Positions 1-11,543 of a stretch of 31,396 nt of DNA are shown here, piece by piece (position 1 is the stretch's first letter; every line of letters starts with the position of its first letter). The notes below the pieces were generated by a model. It did not search any database. It was not told where the DNA came from and saw only the letters and a program-made list of their open reading frames with translations. Source of the stretch: Priapulus caudatus (taxonomy: Eukaryota; Priapulida; Priapulimorpha; Priapulimorphida; Priapulidae); contig NW_014577195.1 in assembly GCF_000485595.1 (NCBI RefSeq), positions 24,056 through 55,451 on the forward strand. The letters run 5' to 3'. A program made the translations under genes and the position numbers.

Positions 1-98
1 TCGTCGTTCGTAGGTCGTGGTCGGTCGCGTCGTCGTCGTTCGTTGTTGTCGTGTCGTAGTCGTACGTGTGTCGTACGTCGTACGTACGTGTGTACGTA

Positions 99-99
<1 letters not shown>
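1..99. repeat. Low-complexity TCG/TACG-rich edge
   Basis: The first hundred bases are built almost entirely of TCG, TCGT and TACG words without a clean period. This is degenerate simple sequence leading into the adjacent TA tract. No gene is visible. Confidence 0.7.

Positions 100-147
<48 letters not shown>
100..147. repeat. (TA)n microsatellite
   Basis: An uninterrupted run of about 24 TA dinucleotides. Confidence 0.97.
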
Positions 148-148
<1 letters not shown>

Positions 149-433
149 CGATCAGATTTGCAAAAAATTTTCTTTCATCGAATTTCTTCTCTACATAATC
201 TCTCTATGCCCTAAGAGGTCCATTAGCGATACCGACTACACTAAACCTGTGGTTTCGTATCAAACACATTTAGACCACTGCCGCCCCCAGGTCCCAGCCA
301 TACCCCACCATATCGCCACCACGCTGCCGCCACGCCCAACCATGACCCAACCCTGCCCAAACCATGTCCCCGCCATGTCCCCACCGCGCCACCATCATTC
401 TGCCACTATATATGCCGCTACGATGGCCCCTGA
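148..433. other. Unique DNA grading into the minisatellite
   Basis: The first half is ordinary AT-rich sequence. From about 300 the C-rich words CCATG, CCACC and CCCAACC accumulate, which looks like a degenerate leading edge of the 11-bp array that follows. No gene signal was found. Confidence 0.6.
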
Positions 434-1163
434 TATACCCCCACCATGCTACCACCATGCTACCACCATGTCTCTACCATGCTACCACCATGCTACCACC
501 ATGCTACCACCATGCTACCACCATGCTACCACCATGCTACCACCGTGCTACTACCATGCTACCACCATGTTTCTACCATGCTGCCACCATGTTACCACCA
601 TGCTACCACCATGCTACTACCATGCTACCACCATGATACCACCATGCTACCACCATGCTACTACCATGCTACCACCATGCTACCACCATGCTACCACCAT
701 GCTACCACCATGCTACTACCATGCTACCACCATGCTACCACCATGCTACCACCATGCTACTACCATGCTACCACCATGTCTCTACCATGCTGCCACCATG
801 CTACCACCATGCTACCACCATGCTACTACCATGCTACTAATATGCTACCAACATGCTACCACCATGCTACCACCATGCTACCACCATGTCTCTATCATGC
901 TACCACCATGCTACCACCATGCCTCTACCATGCTATCACCATGCTACCACTATGCTACCACCATGCTACCCCCATGTTACCACCATGCTACCACCATGTC
1001 TCTACCATGCTACCACCATGCTACTACCATGCTGCCACCATGCTACCAACATGCTACCACCATGCTACCACCATGCTACCACCATGCTACCACCATGCTA
1101 CCACCATGCTACCACCATGCTACCACCATGCTACCACCATGTCTCTACCATGCTACCACCATG
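434..1163. repeat. 11-bp minisatellite, unit ATGCTACCACC
   Basis: About 66 head-to-tail copies of an 11-bp unit, ATGCTACCACC, with recurring variants ATGCTACTACC and ATGTCTCTACC that are also 11 bp long. Because 11 is not a multiple of three, three consecutive units (33 bp) encode the same 11-residue peptide MLPPCYHHATT in every plus-strand frame. This keeps all three frames open over the array. The long frames here lack splice context and non-repeat sequence, so I treat them as artefacts. Variants are scattered rather than clustered, consistent with slippage or unequal exchange. Confidence 0.95.
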
Positions 1164-1974
1164 TCCGCCGTCTGACTGTTCTGGGTCGACGTGAGTTGAC
1201 GGTTAGAAGACACCTGGTTACATTAACCCGACTTCGACATAACGCGTGTGAATAGACTCGCTAATGAATTCATTGTTACTTTCCGGCCGGAAAGTGTTCC
1301 GCTGACTAACGACCAGATCAAAACTGTGACGTTAATGCCGGTGCGTATGTTTGCAATGCCGGAAGCGGGGGTAAGCGGTAAGCTGTAAGCGGTAAGCGGT
1401 AAGAAAGGTAAGCGGTAAGCTGACCTCACATTGATCAGCGCTCCGCCAGCACGTGACGCTAATCCGTGCACTGTCACATGAGGAGGAGCTCACCTCAAGC
1501 AGACACGGACTGCGTTGACGTCAATCTAGTACCTCACAGCATGAGTACCCGTACAGAGAGACATGTGATAACCAGTAGGCGCTTGATTCACTTGCACAGA
1601 GAGCGCGAACACATCGGTAAAGTTAGAGTCCATTCATATAGACATGAATATAAAAGATTTTCTATATAAAGAGACTCTAGGTAACGACAACATGCTGTGC
1701 GTGAAGTATATTGAGTGGCGATGAACCTGATCAACGCTACTTACACTGGCTCGCGTTCTGAGTACCGTCTTACACAAAATCAGTCGCTAATATCCCCGCA
1801 GGGGTTGGAATGTAGGTGATTCTCGACGAGCTTATTGAAGAGGTAAAGGCGACCCCGCACGTCCTTGTGTTTGTCCAGACGTGACTGCATTACGATCACA
1901 TGAAGCCTTGCTGGCTTCATCCTGAGATTGCTAATTCATGCATATCGGCGTGATGCGGTTTGAATGGTTTTCCT
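1164..1974. other. Unique DNA without recognised gene
   Basis: No exon-like open stretch with both splice sites was found. The stretch contains a short 7-bp repeat (1369-1421, annotated separately) and one TGACGTCA word near 1514, which matches the CRE/ATF consensus but is not in a recognisable promoter context. Confidence 0.5.
1369..1421. repeat. Short imperfect GGTAAGC repeat
   Basis: Five to six copies of GGTAAGC, some interrupted, lie in a row. The unit contains the 5-prime splice donor core GTAAG, so the repeat is a cluster of donor-like sites. Confidence 0.8.
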
Positions 1975-2068
1975 GCGGCGACCTGTGACCTACTGAGTGA
2001 TGTATACTATGGAAGGCCATTACCGCCAAAACCTACCTATTTTAATCGCGCTTAAAATGTATTACCAT

Positions 2069-2388
<320 letters not shown>

Positions 2389-2685
2389 AATATTTGCGAT
2401 TAGTGTATCTTATAGGCGCGTATTGTATTAATTCATGTACAATTAATCCGGTTGCAAGCGTAAGGATTGATAATTTCAGAGTCGAACTTATCAGGGAGAT
2501 GGTGGCAAGATCAAAGGAAGGGCCATGCAATGAAGTCAAAACGGGGCCTTTCCGGCGCGGCGCTGTGGGGTGGTGAGCCAACCCCCCAACGGCCGGCGGG
2601 GGGCGGGGCGCTCCTCCTAAACAGTTCGCGTGCTGGCTATGTAAAGCATAATTTGGTATGTGGGAGGCAATGTGCAGCAGTATAA

Positions 2686-2688
2686 ATA

Positions 2689-2738
<50 letters not shown>
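2686..2738. repeat. (ATT)n microsatellite
   Basis: About 17 ATT trinucleotides, nearly pure, lie within the putative element. Confidence 0.95.
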
Positions 2739-3075
2739 GCGTGTGGCGTGTGTTCGTCTATTAGACGTTATGCTATCTGTTTTTAAAATGTAATTATTAA
2801 TATATCACATTTATAACCATACTGATTATATCACTGTCAAGTGCTGTGACTATAGTTTACATATATGCTTAATATGCTTACGTAGTATACTGGCCGCCGT
2901 GATAAGCATCCTACGTCGGCTAGTAGTAAGACGAGTAATCAGGGCACATATATGGTGTGTATGGTGTATTATGGTACTCAGCATGTATGGTGACGATCAT
3001 CCACGGTTTCCAAGACGGTCTTCATAACCGAACCTGACACACAAACAAACGATGTTCACCACCAAGACCCTCTCC

Positions 3076-3530
3076 TCACACACACACACATACACACACA
3101 CACACACCACACTCACACACACATCACACACAACCAACACACACCACCGCACACACCACACCACAGACACACACGCACACACACACCCACTTCTGCCCCA
3201 CAGACATCACATACATACACACACACACATGCACACACGCACAAAACACCACCACACACCACACAGGCACACCACACACACGAACACACACACACCACAC
3301 ACACACACACACACATACACACACATACACACAACCACCGCACACACCACACACACACACAAACCACACAGAATCATACCACACGACATACACACACAGA
3401 ATGACCCCGACAGCGCCGGGGCCAGGAGCCCGCGCACAACACCACCGTCACACACACAACACACACACACCCCCACAGACCCGGCGCCCAGCACACACGA
3501 CACCCAAAAAGCAAGAACCAAGGCAACACA
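3076..3530. repeat. Degenerate (CA)n array
   Basis: CA-rich sequence with frequent interruptions (CACCA, CATA, CGCA) lies inside the right half of the putative element, opposite in sense to the (GT)n array at 2069. Threonine/histidine-rich frames over it are not treated as genes. Confidence 0.9.
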
Positions 3531-3759
3531 CAAAACTACCTATTCTCTTAATTCGCGATTAAAACACTGTTCTGAAATAGAATCGAGATATAATAGAAAA
3601 CGAATAAAATGTATAATATTTAATCGGCGATTAAAAACACTGTTCTGATTGCTGAATTTCATCGCGCTTAAAATACAATTTTAGGGGTTAGGGTACCATA
3701 CCCAAAATAGGTAGGCCTTTTTGGCGGTAATGCCCCGGCCTTCTATAACCTGTCGCCGC

Positions 3760-4440
3760 CGCGCCGCTCGCGCTCGCTCTCATCGGTCGGCCCGCTAAAC
3801 CTCCTAATATTATATGATTGTATGGTGCATCTGTGGCTAGTCAGCAGTGGCTAACTGCTTAGCTCGCATAATCGCCTAGTCCGTCTACATCGTTTTACAT
3901 TTTACTGTTTGCGCATATTAGAATTATATAATACAAAGATCGGTATACAATATTTTAGTGTACCCAATAATTTCAAGGTGAAACAAGGACCCTTCGACCG
4001 ATTCAATGCAGATTTTTTGAACGGCTCAAAGGAAAGTTCTCCTCCTCCACCAATGAACTCGTTAGCCCAGCAATAAAATTCGTCTGCTTTCTGTGGTTCT
4101 TCATTATTTGCTCACTACAAAATAGCACGTGCCATGCCTGCTGCACAGGGCGCGTGCTATTTCACATCTGATAGGGGTCCGTAATCTTTTCGTGTCCATG
4201 TATTATGATGGGCAAACCTTGTCAAGACACTGAGCTCTAATTCCATAATTATATTCATGACGAATAACATATCGAAAACAAACAAATTGACAAAAAGAAA
4301 AATCTATTTTCTAACAGCCAGACACCGCTCTTGCATTAAGCCGCACAAGCCGTAAACAAAGAAATTTCATCGGAGTTCACGCGTTTGATAATCCACTTTA
4401 CTTGTCGTTTTGACGTTTCTTGAAGGCTGCAGTCAGTTGC
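3760..4440. other. Unique DNA, no gene recognised
   Basis: Mixed-composition DNA beginning with a short CG-rich stretch (about 3752-3790). No open stretch flanked by believable splice sites was seen on either strand. Confidence 0.5.
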
Positions 4441-4493
4441 TATTATAATTTATATATATAATATACATATATATATATATATTATTATTATTA
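4441..4493. repeat. AT-rich (TA)n/(ATT)n tract
   Basis: An imperfect TA tract runs into ATT units. Confidence 0.85.
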
Positions 4494-4930
4494 AACCCAA
4501 CCAGGAACACCGCCCAACCACCAGACATATGGCCTGATCATCTGCAAAGACTGAATCAACAACCATTATTTTGAATATCCATCCAATTGGGCCATTGAAA
4601 GGCGTTCGCAAGTTAATTGCCGAGCAGATAATCAGGATGACCGGGCGGTGCTCTTACTAGAGTAGTAGCGCATGTATGGCATTTAACATAACTGGCTCTC
4701 TTACCGCTGCGTATAGAGTACTCAAAGAATACGGTACGACGCCTGTTATGTGTGACTCTTGGACGGGCAAGACAAATGTTAAGGCATCTACACGCCTATC
4801 ACTCATACGAATTTCTGGTGTCGCGATATGGAGCAATGGCGAGGAGCAGGGGGAGGGGCTAGAGTAAGTAAGCGTATTTCGTGGTTCGTAGGAGGAATAA
4901 CAAGAGACGGAGTGGAGGCGGAAAAGGGTG
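4494..4930. other. Unique DNA with short unassigned open frames
   Basis: A 63-codon plus-strand frame (4676-4867) and overlapping minus-strand frames exist, but none shows a recognisable domain or a splice site at its ends. I see no supported gene here. Confidence 0.4.
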
Positions 4931-4947
4931 CGAGAGAGAGAGAGACA

Positions 4948-4989
<42 letters not shown>
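4931..4989. repeat. (GA)n microsatellite
   Basis: A slightly interrupted (GA)n run. The minus-strand Ser/Leu-rich frames across it are artefacts. Confidence 0.95.
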
Positions 4990-4991
<2 letters not shown>

Positions 4992-6100
4992 GCACGTGCG
5001 ATAAAGAGCAAGTAAAATAGAACAAAAATCCTTTTTCTCATCTTTGTACATTGTTACAATGCGTAGCCGTGCGTATAATTGTCGCATTTGACAACAAATA
5101 GCACATCAACGCGTCGTTTGTCAACCCTCTAGTGACCACCATTGCACGCGGACCGTGTCGTTTACGCAGGCTACGATAAACCCTAAGCATAGTTTCTTAA
5201 TTACTTAATTATAATTTTAAATCCTACCTACATGCTGTAATATAGTGCATTCGTTTAAGAGAGAGGCATGAGTATCGATTTTAATTAAATTTAAATCCGT
5301 CTACGTCTCTCTCGCTCTTTCTCCTACTTCTCTTCGCCCCTGTATTCTCTATGTTGAACGTTTCATTCTTTCTCTCTCTTTCTCCCTATATATATATATA
5401 TATATATATACAAAAACATAGTTTGGTATAATGTGCTCCTCTCGCGTATGTGCCTACGCGTAACATCGTAAACAAAATGGAATTGTAACTGTAATCAACC
5501 GAAAACATTGATCAGAATTATTTAAGGGATTTTTGCCCAACATTGCGTTTTTAAGTTTTAAATTAATTCGTCCTATGGGTGATGAGAAGTACGGAATAGG
5601 CCGATTTCGCAGTACAGAAAGCTGAGCATTGTCGATGCTAAATGTAGTTACATAGGCCCCTACTTAGGCAGCGCGTAGCACGTAGTGACGCAGCAATATG
5701 GTGTCACTCGCAACCACGCATGATGACTTTCAATAAAATTACCCATTCCATTTACTGATTAATTTTTCTAATTAATCCGTTCAGGCTCGCTATAACTAGT
5801 TTTCTGATGTTCTTTCAATATTCATCAAGCCGTAGTTACTAAATCGAGGCACGCATTCTCGATTACTTGACGTGTAGCAACATCGTGCGGCTTCTAATGC
5901 GTGTACAATTGTACTTGATTACAGCGATGCGGTGCACGGGATCCGGAACAGCAACACGCAAAGAGGCAATGGGTCGTAAAAGAACTGTCATCACAAAGAG
6001 GCCGATCAACGCCAGCGGATCCGTCGCTGCCGACACTACCGACAGTAGCCAGCAAGACGGTAGCCGTAACTACACGTGAGAGCAACACATGGCTAGCTAG
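4990..6100. other. Mostly unique DNA, no supported gene
   Basis: This stretch contains a CT-rich segment (about 5305-5386) and a (TA)n tract (5387-5410). At 5924 the sequence TTGATTACAG followed by an open stretch of about 50 codons to a TGA at 6079 resembles a last coding exon, but the encoded peptide is not recognisable and a second frame is equally open. I therefore do not call a gene. Confidence 0.4.
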
Positions 6101-6424
6101 CTAGGGAGAATGCGATAAAGAGACAAAAAGGGCGAGAAATGGCGAGGGAGATTTCGGAGCGAAATTGCAGAGAGTAAACGAAAAATTAGAAGAATAGGTC
6201 AGACAGAAATAGAGACAATTAACGAACGGGAGATGCGTGCGTGTGAAGAGAGGAAAAACATATAGGAAGGCACACATAGAAAGGAACAGGGAGAAACTAC
6301 TGCAAAATAGAGCGGGACGTGAGAGCGTGACGCTGTGAGGGCATGAGGTAGATAATAATTATGGATGAAAGCAGTGCGAGCGTGAGAGGGAGGCAGAGTA
6401 AGAGCAGGAAAAAAAAGAGAGTGG
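6101..6424. repeat. Purine-rich tract
   Basis: Over 300 bases the plus strand is strongly enriched in A and G (GAGA, GGGA, AAAAG words). There is no clean period and no coding signal. Confidence 0.7.
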
Positions 6425-6885
6425 ACACTAACTAATTACCTAACTAACCAATTAGCTAAGTAACTAACTCGCCGACCGACCGACTGACCGACCGACAGAT
6501 CGACCGACCGACCGACCGACCAACCAACCGACCGACCGACCGACCGACCGACCGACCGACCGACCGACGACGACCGGAGCGACCGCCCGAGCCCCGACCG
6601 CCACCCGCCGGCGCGACGACGACGACCGACGACGCGACCGACCCCGACCCGACGTCGACAACCCACGCGCCGACTGACCGACCGACCAACCGAACGACCG
6701 ACTGACTTGCTCACTTACTTGCTCACTCACTCACTAACTAACTAATAACTAATTGAATAATTAACTAGCTAGCTAGCTAGACAGCTAACTGGTTAACTAG
6801 ACGACTAACTACCAAACAAACGAAGCAACGAATAAACTGAATAACCAAATTAATTGATTGATTGATTGATTAATTAATTAATATA
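6425..6885. repeat. Degenerate tetranucleotide block centred on (CGAC)n
   Basis: A nearly pure (CGAC)n core (about 6470-6690) is flanked by tracts that keep a 4-bp rhythm but change unit: CTAA, TCAC, GCTA (6763-6782) and TTGA (6851-6870). Arg/Ser/Val-rich open frames on the minus strand exist only because a 4-bp unit leaves all frames open. Confidence 0.9.
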
Positions 6886-6961
6886 TGCCAAATCATAGCA
6901 GTATGATAGTCGCGTGCATGTTCTCAGTGCTCGCTTAATCTCAGCTACACGGTGGACCTAC

Positions 6962-7468
6962 CTGTGGTGCACTGCAGGCGAGGCTGAGTAGCCATGACAC
7001 ACACAGCATGGTCTTCGCCCGGCAGCTTGAGCGGCTGAACGACAGCGGATGCACGATGGCGAAGTAGCGGTCGAGGCTGATGCAGACGAGGATGAACGAC
7101 GACAAGTAGAGACCGAATGAACGCAGCACCATCATGCAGCGGCACATAAAGTCGCCGGCAATCCACGTGACGGCCACCTTCCAGGCAACCTCCATCGGCA
7201 TGACAATCATGGCAACGAGCAGGTCGGCTATGGCGAGGTGCATCATCAGCAGGCTGATGCGAGACTTGCTGTAGCTTCGGCCCCTGATCATTGTCAAAAA
7301 CACGAGGATGTTGCCAATGGCGGCAAGCAGTGAGAGGACGCTGTAAGCGGCAATGGATACGATCGACTCGGTACCGAACAGCAGTTCCCTGGGAATTCCG
7401 CCGGTGGTGTTTGCCAGGGTTTTGTTGTCGCTTGCTGTGAGGAGGTCCGTCTCGTTTTGGAACGCCAT
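6962..7468 (-). CDS. GnRH/AKH/corazonin-type GPCR, first coding exon (TM1-TM4)
   Basis: This exon encodes 169 residues of a class A peptide receptor. The start ATG lies in good context (CAACATGG) and is followed by an extracellular tail with three N-glycosylation sequons (N5, N15, N20). TM1 carries the GN pair (N53), TM2 has HLAIADLLV with D82, and then come the MPMEVAWKV and WIAGDFMCR segments with the conserved C109. TM3 reads FGLYLSSF, followed by DRY at 133-135, then TM4 with W159, ending SAPQ. These TM2-TM3 signatures are those of the GnRH/adipokinetic hormone/corazonin receptor group. Known members are Gq-coupled plasma-membrane receptors for short amidated peptides. The exon ends in phase 0 at CACAG/GTAGGT, so the frame continuing past 6962 is intron. 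TM5-TM7 were not found at lower coordinates and probably lie beyond the left edge or in small exons I cannot detect. I cannot tell which of the three subtypes it is. Confidence 0.9.
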
Positions 7469-7960
7469 GTTGATGACTTTCCTCTCTTCGTCGTTACTTA
7501 TAGAGATCGTTTCTTCTAATTGCGCGAAAACGAAATTACGTTAGCGCGGTCTGCCTACCAACCTAGTGTTTGCACCAGGGTGACTTTCTCAAGCGAAGTC
7601 GGGATTTGAACTGTTTTTTGTCAGCAAGGTTTCTTCATGTCGCGCGAATACCTTCGTGGCAATTGCAAATCCCCTCATAGCGCACCGTTTGGCTCGGGAA
7701 AATTATTTATCGCCACGCGCGAGTTCGTGGATTTAGACCAAGCGCGTTTTACCGAATCAAAAGTAAATACACGCGTGCCGATAGTACTAAGCGAACCGCC
7801 GACAGCCGATTCGCAATCAAGACAGAAATTATTAAAGGCAGTCGCCGCCGTGGCTCAATGCGCTGACGGAATGTCTTCCTTCCGACGCGGCCTGCTCACG
7901 TGAGCAAGCCATGTTCAACGACTTCTCTATTACGGCTGCCAATATTCAGCAAAGCTGAAC
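7469..7960. other. Upstream region of the GPCR exon
   Basis: On the minus strand this is the immediate 5-prime flank or 5-prime UTR of the receptor. A possible acceptor (TTTTCGCGCAATTAG, ending near 7518) would allow a spliced 5-prime UTR. An 88-codon plus-strand frame at 7637-7903 has no recognisable domain and I do not call it. Confidence 0.35.
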
Positions 7961-8240
7961 GACGAGGTCGCACCTGCAACTGCTCACGCGCCGAGACCGT
8001 CTGCGCGCTCCGATCGCCGAGGCAGCTGTAACTGTCAACGCGCGAGACTGCGGCCGACGCAATGACATTAGCGCGCGCGCCCTTCCGTGGTCATGCGTAA
8101 AAAGAGTGAGCGAGCGAGCGAGCAGCGCGCGCTAGCAACGTATATAATTGCGTCGCGCTGATATCAGGGTAAGCCGCGCGTCGCCGCGGGCAGTGCAAAA
8201 TCAAAGCTATAGCGCGCGGGGATTGAACGGAGAGGTTGGC
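7960..8240. promoter_or_regulatory. CpG-rich segment, possible promoter of the GPCR gene
   Basis: The composition changes sharply to GCGC-rich DNA with many CpG dinucleotides, short GAGC repeats (about 8110-8124) and one TATATAAT word at 8141-8148. The word reads as TATA-like on either strand. It lies 0.5-0.8 kb upstream of the receptor ATG. Promoter function is an inference from position and composition only. Confidence 0.3.
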
Positions 8241-10800
8241 GACAAACGCCGAGTGAAGAATCCTCATGCACAGAGTGTAAATCGCTGCGCGACAGCTGCT
8301 ATAGATCAATAAATTAGATGCTTACACGAGTCGGTGTTAATGTGTAAGGTATTAGAATTTTGTCTTAATCGCAAAATGTTTAACCCTAGATTAAACTCTA
8401 TATTATATAATATATATAAATATATATATATATATATAACTCTATACTATAATAATTATGTGTTCGGTTTTTCGGTGGTGTTGCGTTTTCTTCTCAGAGC
8501 AAGTAGGGAGCACAGCTATAGAAGTTTGAGGTGGGGGATTCTAATTGAATAATACATAATATAGTAACGAAATTCACACAAAATATTAGAGGCACGCTAA
8601 TTTACAATGCTTGGCACGGGTTTGTATAGGACACTCATGCTGTCAGCGCGAACATTTAAATGGACTATCGTTTATATCTGACTCTATATATTTCTGTTAG
8701 AGAAATTATATCAACTTTCTATTGCGTGCATTTGCATGCATTATACGTTCGCGCATGAATAACTGCGCCTGTAAATGTATGGGGAATGCATTGCGTCAAT
8801 ATTATATGCATTACAGCGCAAAATGCTGGCGAAACCTTAACCCTTTTATATATTTATAAATACTCTAACACAAAATTTTGCAACAGATCTACTAGCCGCT
8901 ACGATGCTATATACGTACGATACGTACAATAGTGCGTGTATACCGCTGCGAATTTTTGCCAATTGATCCTTTTAAGTCAGTTTGCGCCTAGATGTATTCA
9001 CAGGCAGTTTAAGCACGAAGGAATGTTTTATTTCCGCCCCTTTCAGCCCATTCTCTGCTCCTGACACCATCTACTTGACAATGCATGTTTTGCTATCTTT
9101 AGTTACTGCGATCGCCCTTACGGCTACTATACTGTAATGCATCTATTTTAATCGCATGTCCTTTATTCGAAAAATTGAAATGTTTCTGACTCATGTGGTC
9201 CACAAGCATTCGTGGAAAGCGGGTGTTTTTTAGTCTATATTCTTCCAGCATGCATAAGTGCACCCGATACATACAATCCACTCGCATACTATATATCGCT
9301 GTATCACCTGGATTTGTAAGTCACGCGATCGTTTGGCAGGTAAGCTCGCCACGGTCACCATTGGGTTGCTGATGATGACTCAAACACGATCTGTTTCATC
9401 CTCTCCCGAACATGTAATGCTGTCGCTAATTGTCTATACTTAGAGATGGATGTCTGGACACCAGGTAATCGCGCTATTTGCGTTTGGGCTTCGCAACCCT
9501 GTGCTGTCTGTGCCCTAATGGACACGTGACCCCGTTCGTCTCATGTCGGGGATTAAACACCCTTTTATTACAACCTTTCTCTGCCAAGTACTCTAAGATT
9601 AAAGGCAGGGCCTTCCGCCTTTCTAACTCCAAGTACATCCACCTAAAAGCACGCATTTATGTGCGCTAGTAAAATGCGGATGGTGCCTATAATGTGCGCG
9701 TACGTATGTCAGAAAGACATATATACATGTGCCGTGTTTTATTGATCAGAACCTTTCAGTCTGAACTCACTTTACAAGTATTTTTGCAATTTATGGTCTT
9801 GCAATCTATTTCCAGAAGCAAAAGTTTAAAGTACAGTTGTTTGCCGAATTTTCCGATATATATGGCGTACTGGCCAATTTCTATGACTACTTCACTTCTA
9901 AGTAGTGTGTGTAAATGTAGATTTTCCTGAACAGATTCTTTCTTCACAAAGGGCCACGGACGAGCTTATACAACTTGGGATTATATTTTGTTCCACGTTC
10001 TCGTTAACTCAATTATTGGCTTCTTCAACAGCACAACAGCATCAATATCTAATCTATAAAAATAACAGCGGTTATTTATATTTAATTCATTTTTGATAAA
10101 CATATAATACATCAGGCTAGAGGTTATACGTTGATAAGCAACCTATTTAATTTTTGCGCTGGGTTTAATTAAGCGAACGATTTTTCCCGTTTCCAAATCT
10201 TGTTAGATAAATCCACGTCTGTCAGAAAATTATGTGAATACACTGTAGCATGCATCGCCGATAATTATTGAACGTTGAAACATTGCGCGTGAAACCGTTG
10301 ACTTCGTACCAGCTGCGGAACCTATGGTATCATTAAATTTCAGTATTCGTTTCATCTTCATGTTTTCATAATATTGACTTAATAAGATCAGTAAGAATGA
10401 ACGTTACAGAGACAGTGACGTAGGTTACCGATTGAAATTCAATCATTTTGGCAATTACAAGGCATCATTTAATTGAATCAGGTGATTGTATTTCAACCAT
10501 ATTCTGGCCTTTGTTTATCAATATAAACGCGGTCATGGCCGCCTATTCCCTCTTGTTGGTGATGTTAAATGGTCCCAACCCCGCGTGCTGTTCACGGATT
10601 CGTACTTGCATACCGATGCCCTCTTTTCCTCTAGGTAACTGTCGATCGCAGGCGCTTCTCGTCACATGTTCGTCGACACGGTCCACTATTCACTCGTGCA
10701 AATTACGGGCATTGGCTTCATATAACGGGGACGCAATTCTTGGCATAGTTATTGCAGGTGCACATTGCGTAAATGCTACATCGGTTTGTTCTATACGAAC
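8240..10800. other. Intergenic unique DNA
   Basis: This is largely AT-rich sequence with a (TA)n tract at about 8399-8438. Several short open frames occur (for example 9474-9656 minus, 9756-9947 minus, 10448-10800 plus) but none matches a domain I know or has paired splice sites. I see no supported gene. Confidence 0.5.
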
Positions 10801-10802
10801 AC

Positions 10803-10812
10803 CTGTGTGTGC

Positions 10813-10855
<43 letters not shown>

Positions 10856-10965
10856 TGTGTGTGTGTGTGTGCGTGTGCGTGTGCGTGTGCGTGTGGGTGT
10901 GCGTGTGCGTATGCGTGTGGGTGTGCTCGTGCGTGTGCGTATGCGTGTACGCGTGTGTGTTTGTA
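10803..10965. repeat. (GTGC)n / (GT)n / (GTGTGC)n compound microsatellite
   Basis: A pure GTGC tetranucleotide run passes into (GT)n and then a six-base GTGTGC pattern with sporadic GTAT and GTGG variants. Cys/Val/Arg-rich frames across it are artefacts. Confidence 0.95.
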
Positions 10966-11543
10966 GCTCCGCTGCCTTTCCAATTTTTTGGATTACCTCT
11001 GTCTAGATCTTTATACGAATTTTCCCTGCTTCGTGGTTTGCGGCCGAGAGGCTGTTCACACTCCATACCTGGACCGGAAGGCGTGTCTACGCAACATGTC
11101 ACAATATAAACATGAAAACAAATATGACAACATGCCAGTCCGCCTCGAGCGGGGTGAGTCTATGCTTCCGATTACCTCCATGTTGTATGTAGCTGAATGA
11201 CGTAATTGTGGAGAACGAGTAACGCGGCATCGGACCGTCCACTATGCCAGGGTGCAATGGTCTCCACATCAGTAGCTCACCTTCTTTCGGCTGTGTCAAT
11301 GGCGGGCCCTAGCACGGCTATACCCATAGCTTCACCTGGAGCATTTGCCAGCCATGAAAAGCTGTGTCGGTAATGCAGCGCCGCGTTTGCCATGTTTTTA
11401 CTTCTACTGTGTGAAAATGCTTCAGATAGCTGAGCACTCGAGTGGTGATAGAGCAGCATTTAGCGTACATGTTGCGTACCACTCACACGCACATGGATTT
11501 AGTAGCGGGGAGTGCGAGTGACATTGCAGTTGCAACTGCTGCT
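10966..11543. other. Intergenic unique DNA
   Basis: Mixed-composition DNA. Short open frames on both strands lack recognisable domains or splice pairing. Confidence 0.45.

Noticed and set aside
434-1163. CRISPR-like regular repeat
   Set aside because: The units are contiguous 11-bp repeats without unique spacers.
66-1255. Overlapping 369- and 269-codon plus-strand frames with MLPPCYHHATT repeats
   Set aside because: Explained by the 11-bp minisatellite, which is open in all three frames. One frame also begins in a TA tract.
4480-4640. Minus-strand open stretch with a hydrophobic peptide, considered as a missing GPCR exon
   Set aside because: It contains none of the TM5-TM7 signatures (FxxP, CWxPY, NPxxY) and has no clear splice acceptor.
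5924-6079. Possible plus-strand last exon after TTGATTACAG
   Set aside because: Two frames are open, neither peptide is recognisable and no upstream exon was found.
5894-6088. Minus-strand frame with a hydrophobic start and a cysteine-rich tail resembling a small secreted peptide
   Set aside because: There is no ATG in frame (it begins with GTG after a stop) and no splice acceptor. The Cys content is probably chance.
7637-7903. 88-codon plus-strand frame upstream of the GPCR
   Set aside because: No recognisable domain, no supporting splice or polyadenylation signals, and it lies in the probable 5-prime region of the opposite-strand gene.
9474-9669. Overlapping 60-codon frames on both strands
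   Set aside because: Neither peptide is recognisable, and both strands being open over the same bases is most simply chance.
10448-10966. 172-codon plus-strand frame
   Set aside because: The last third is microsatellite translation, and the first part matches nothing I recognise and lacks splice signals.
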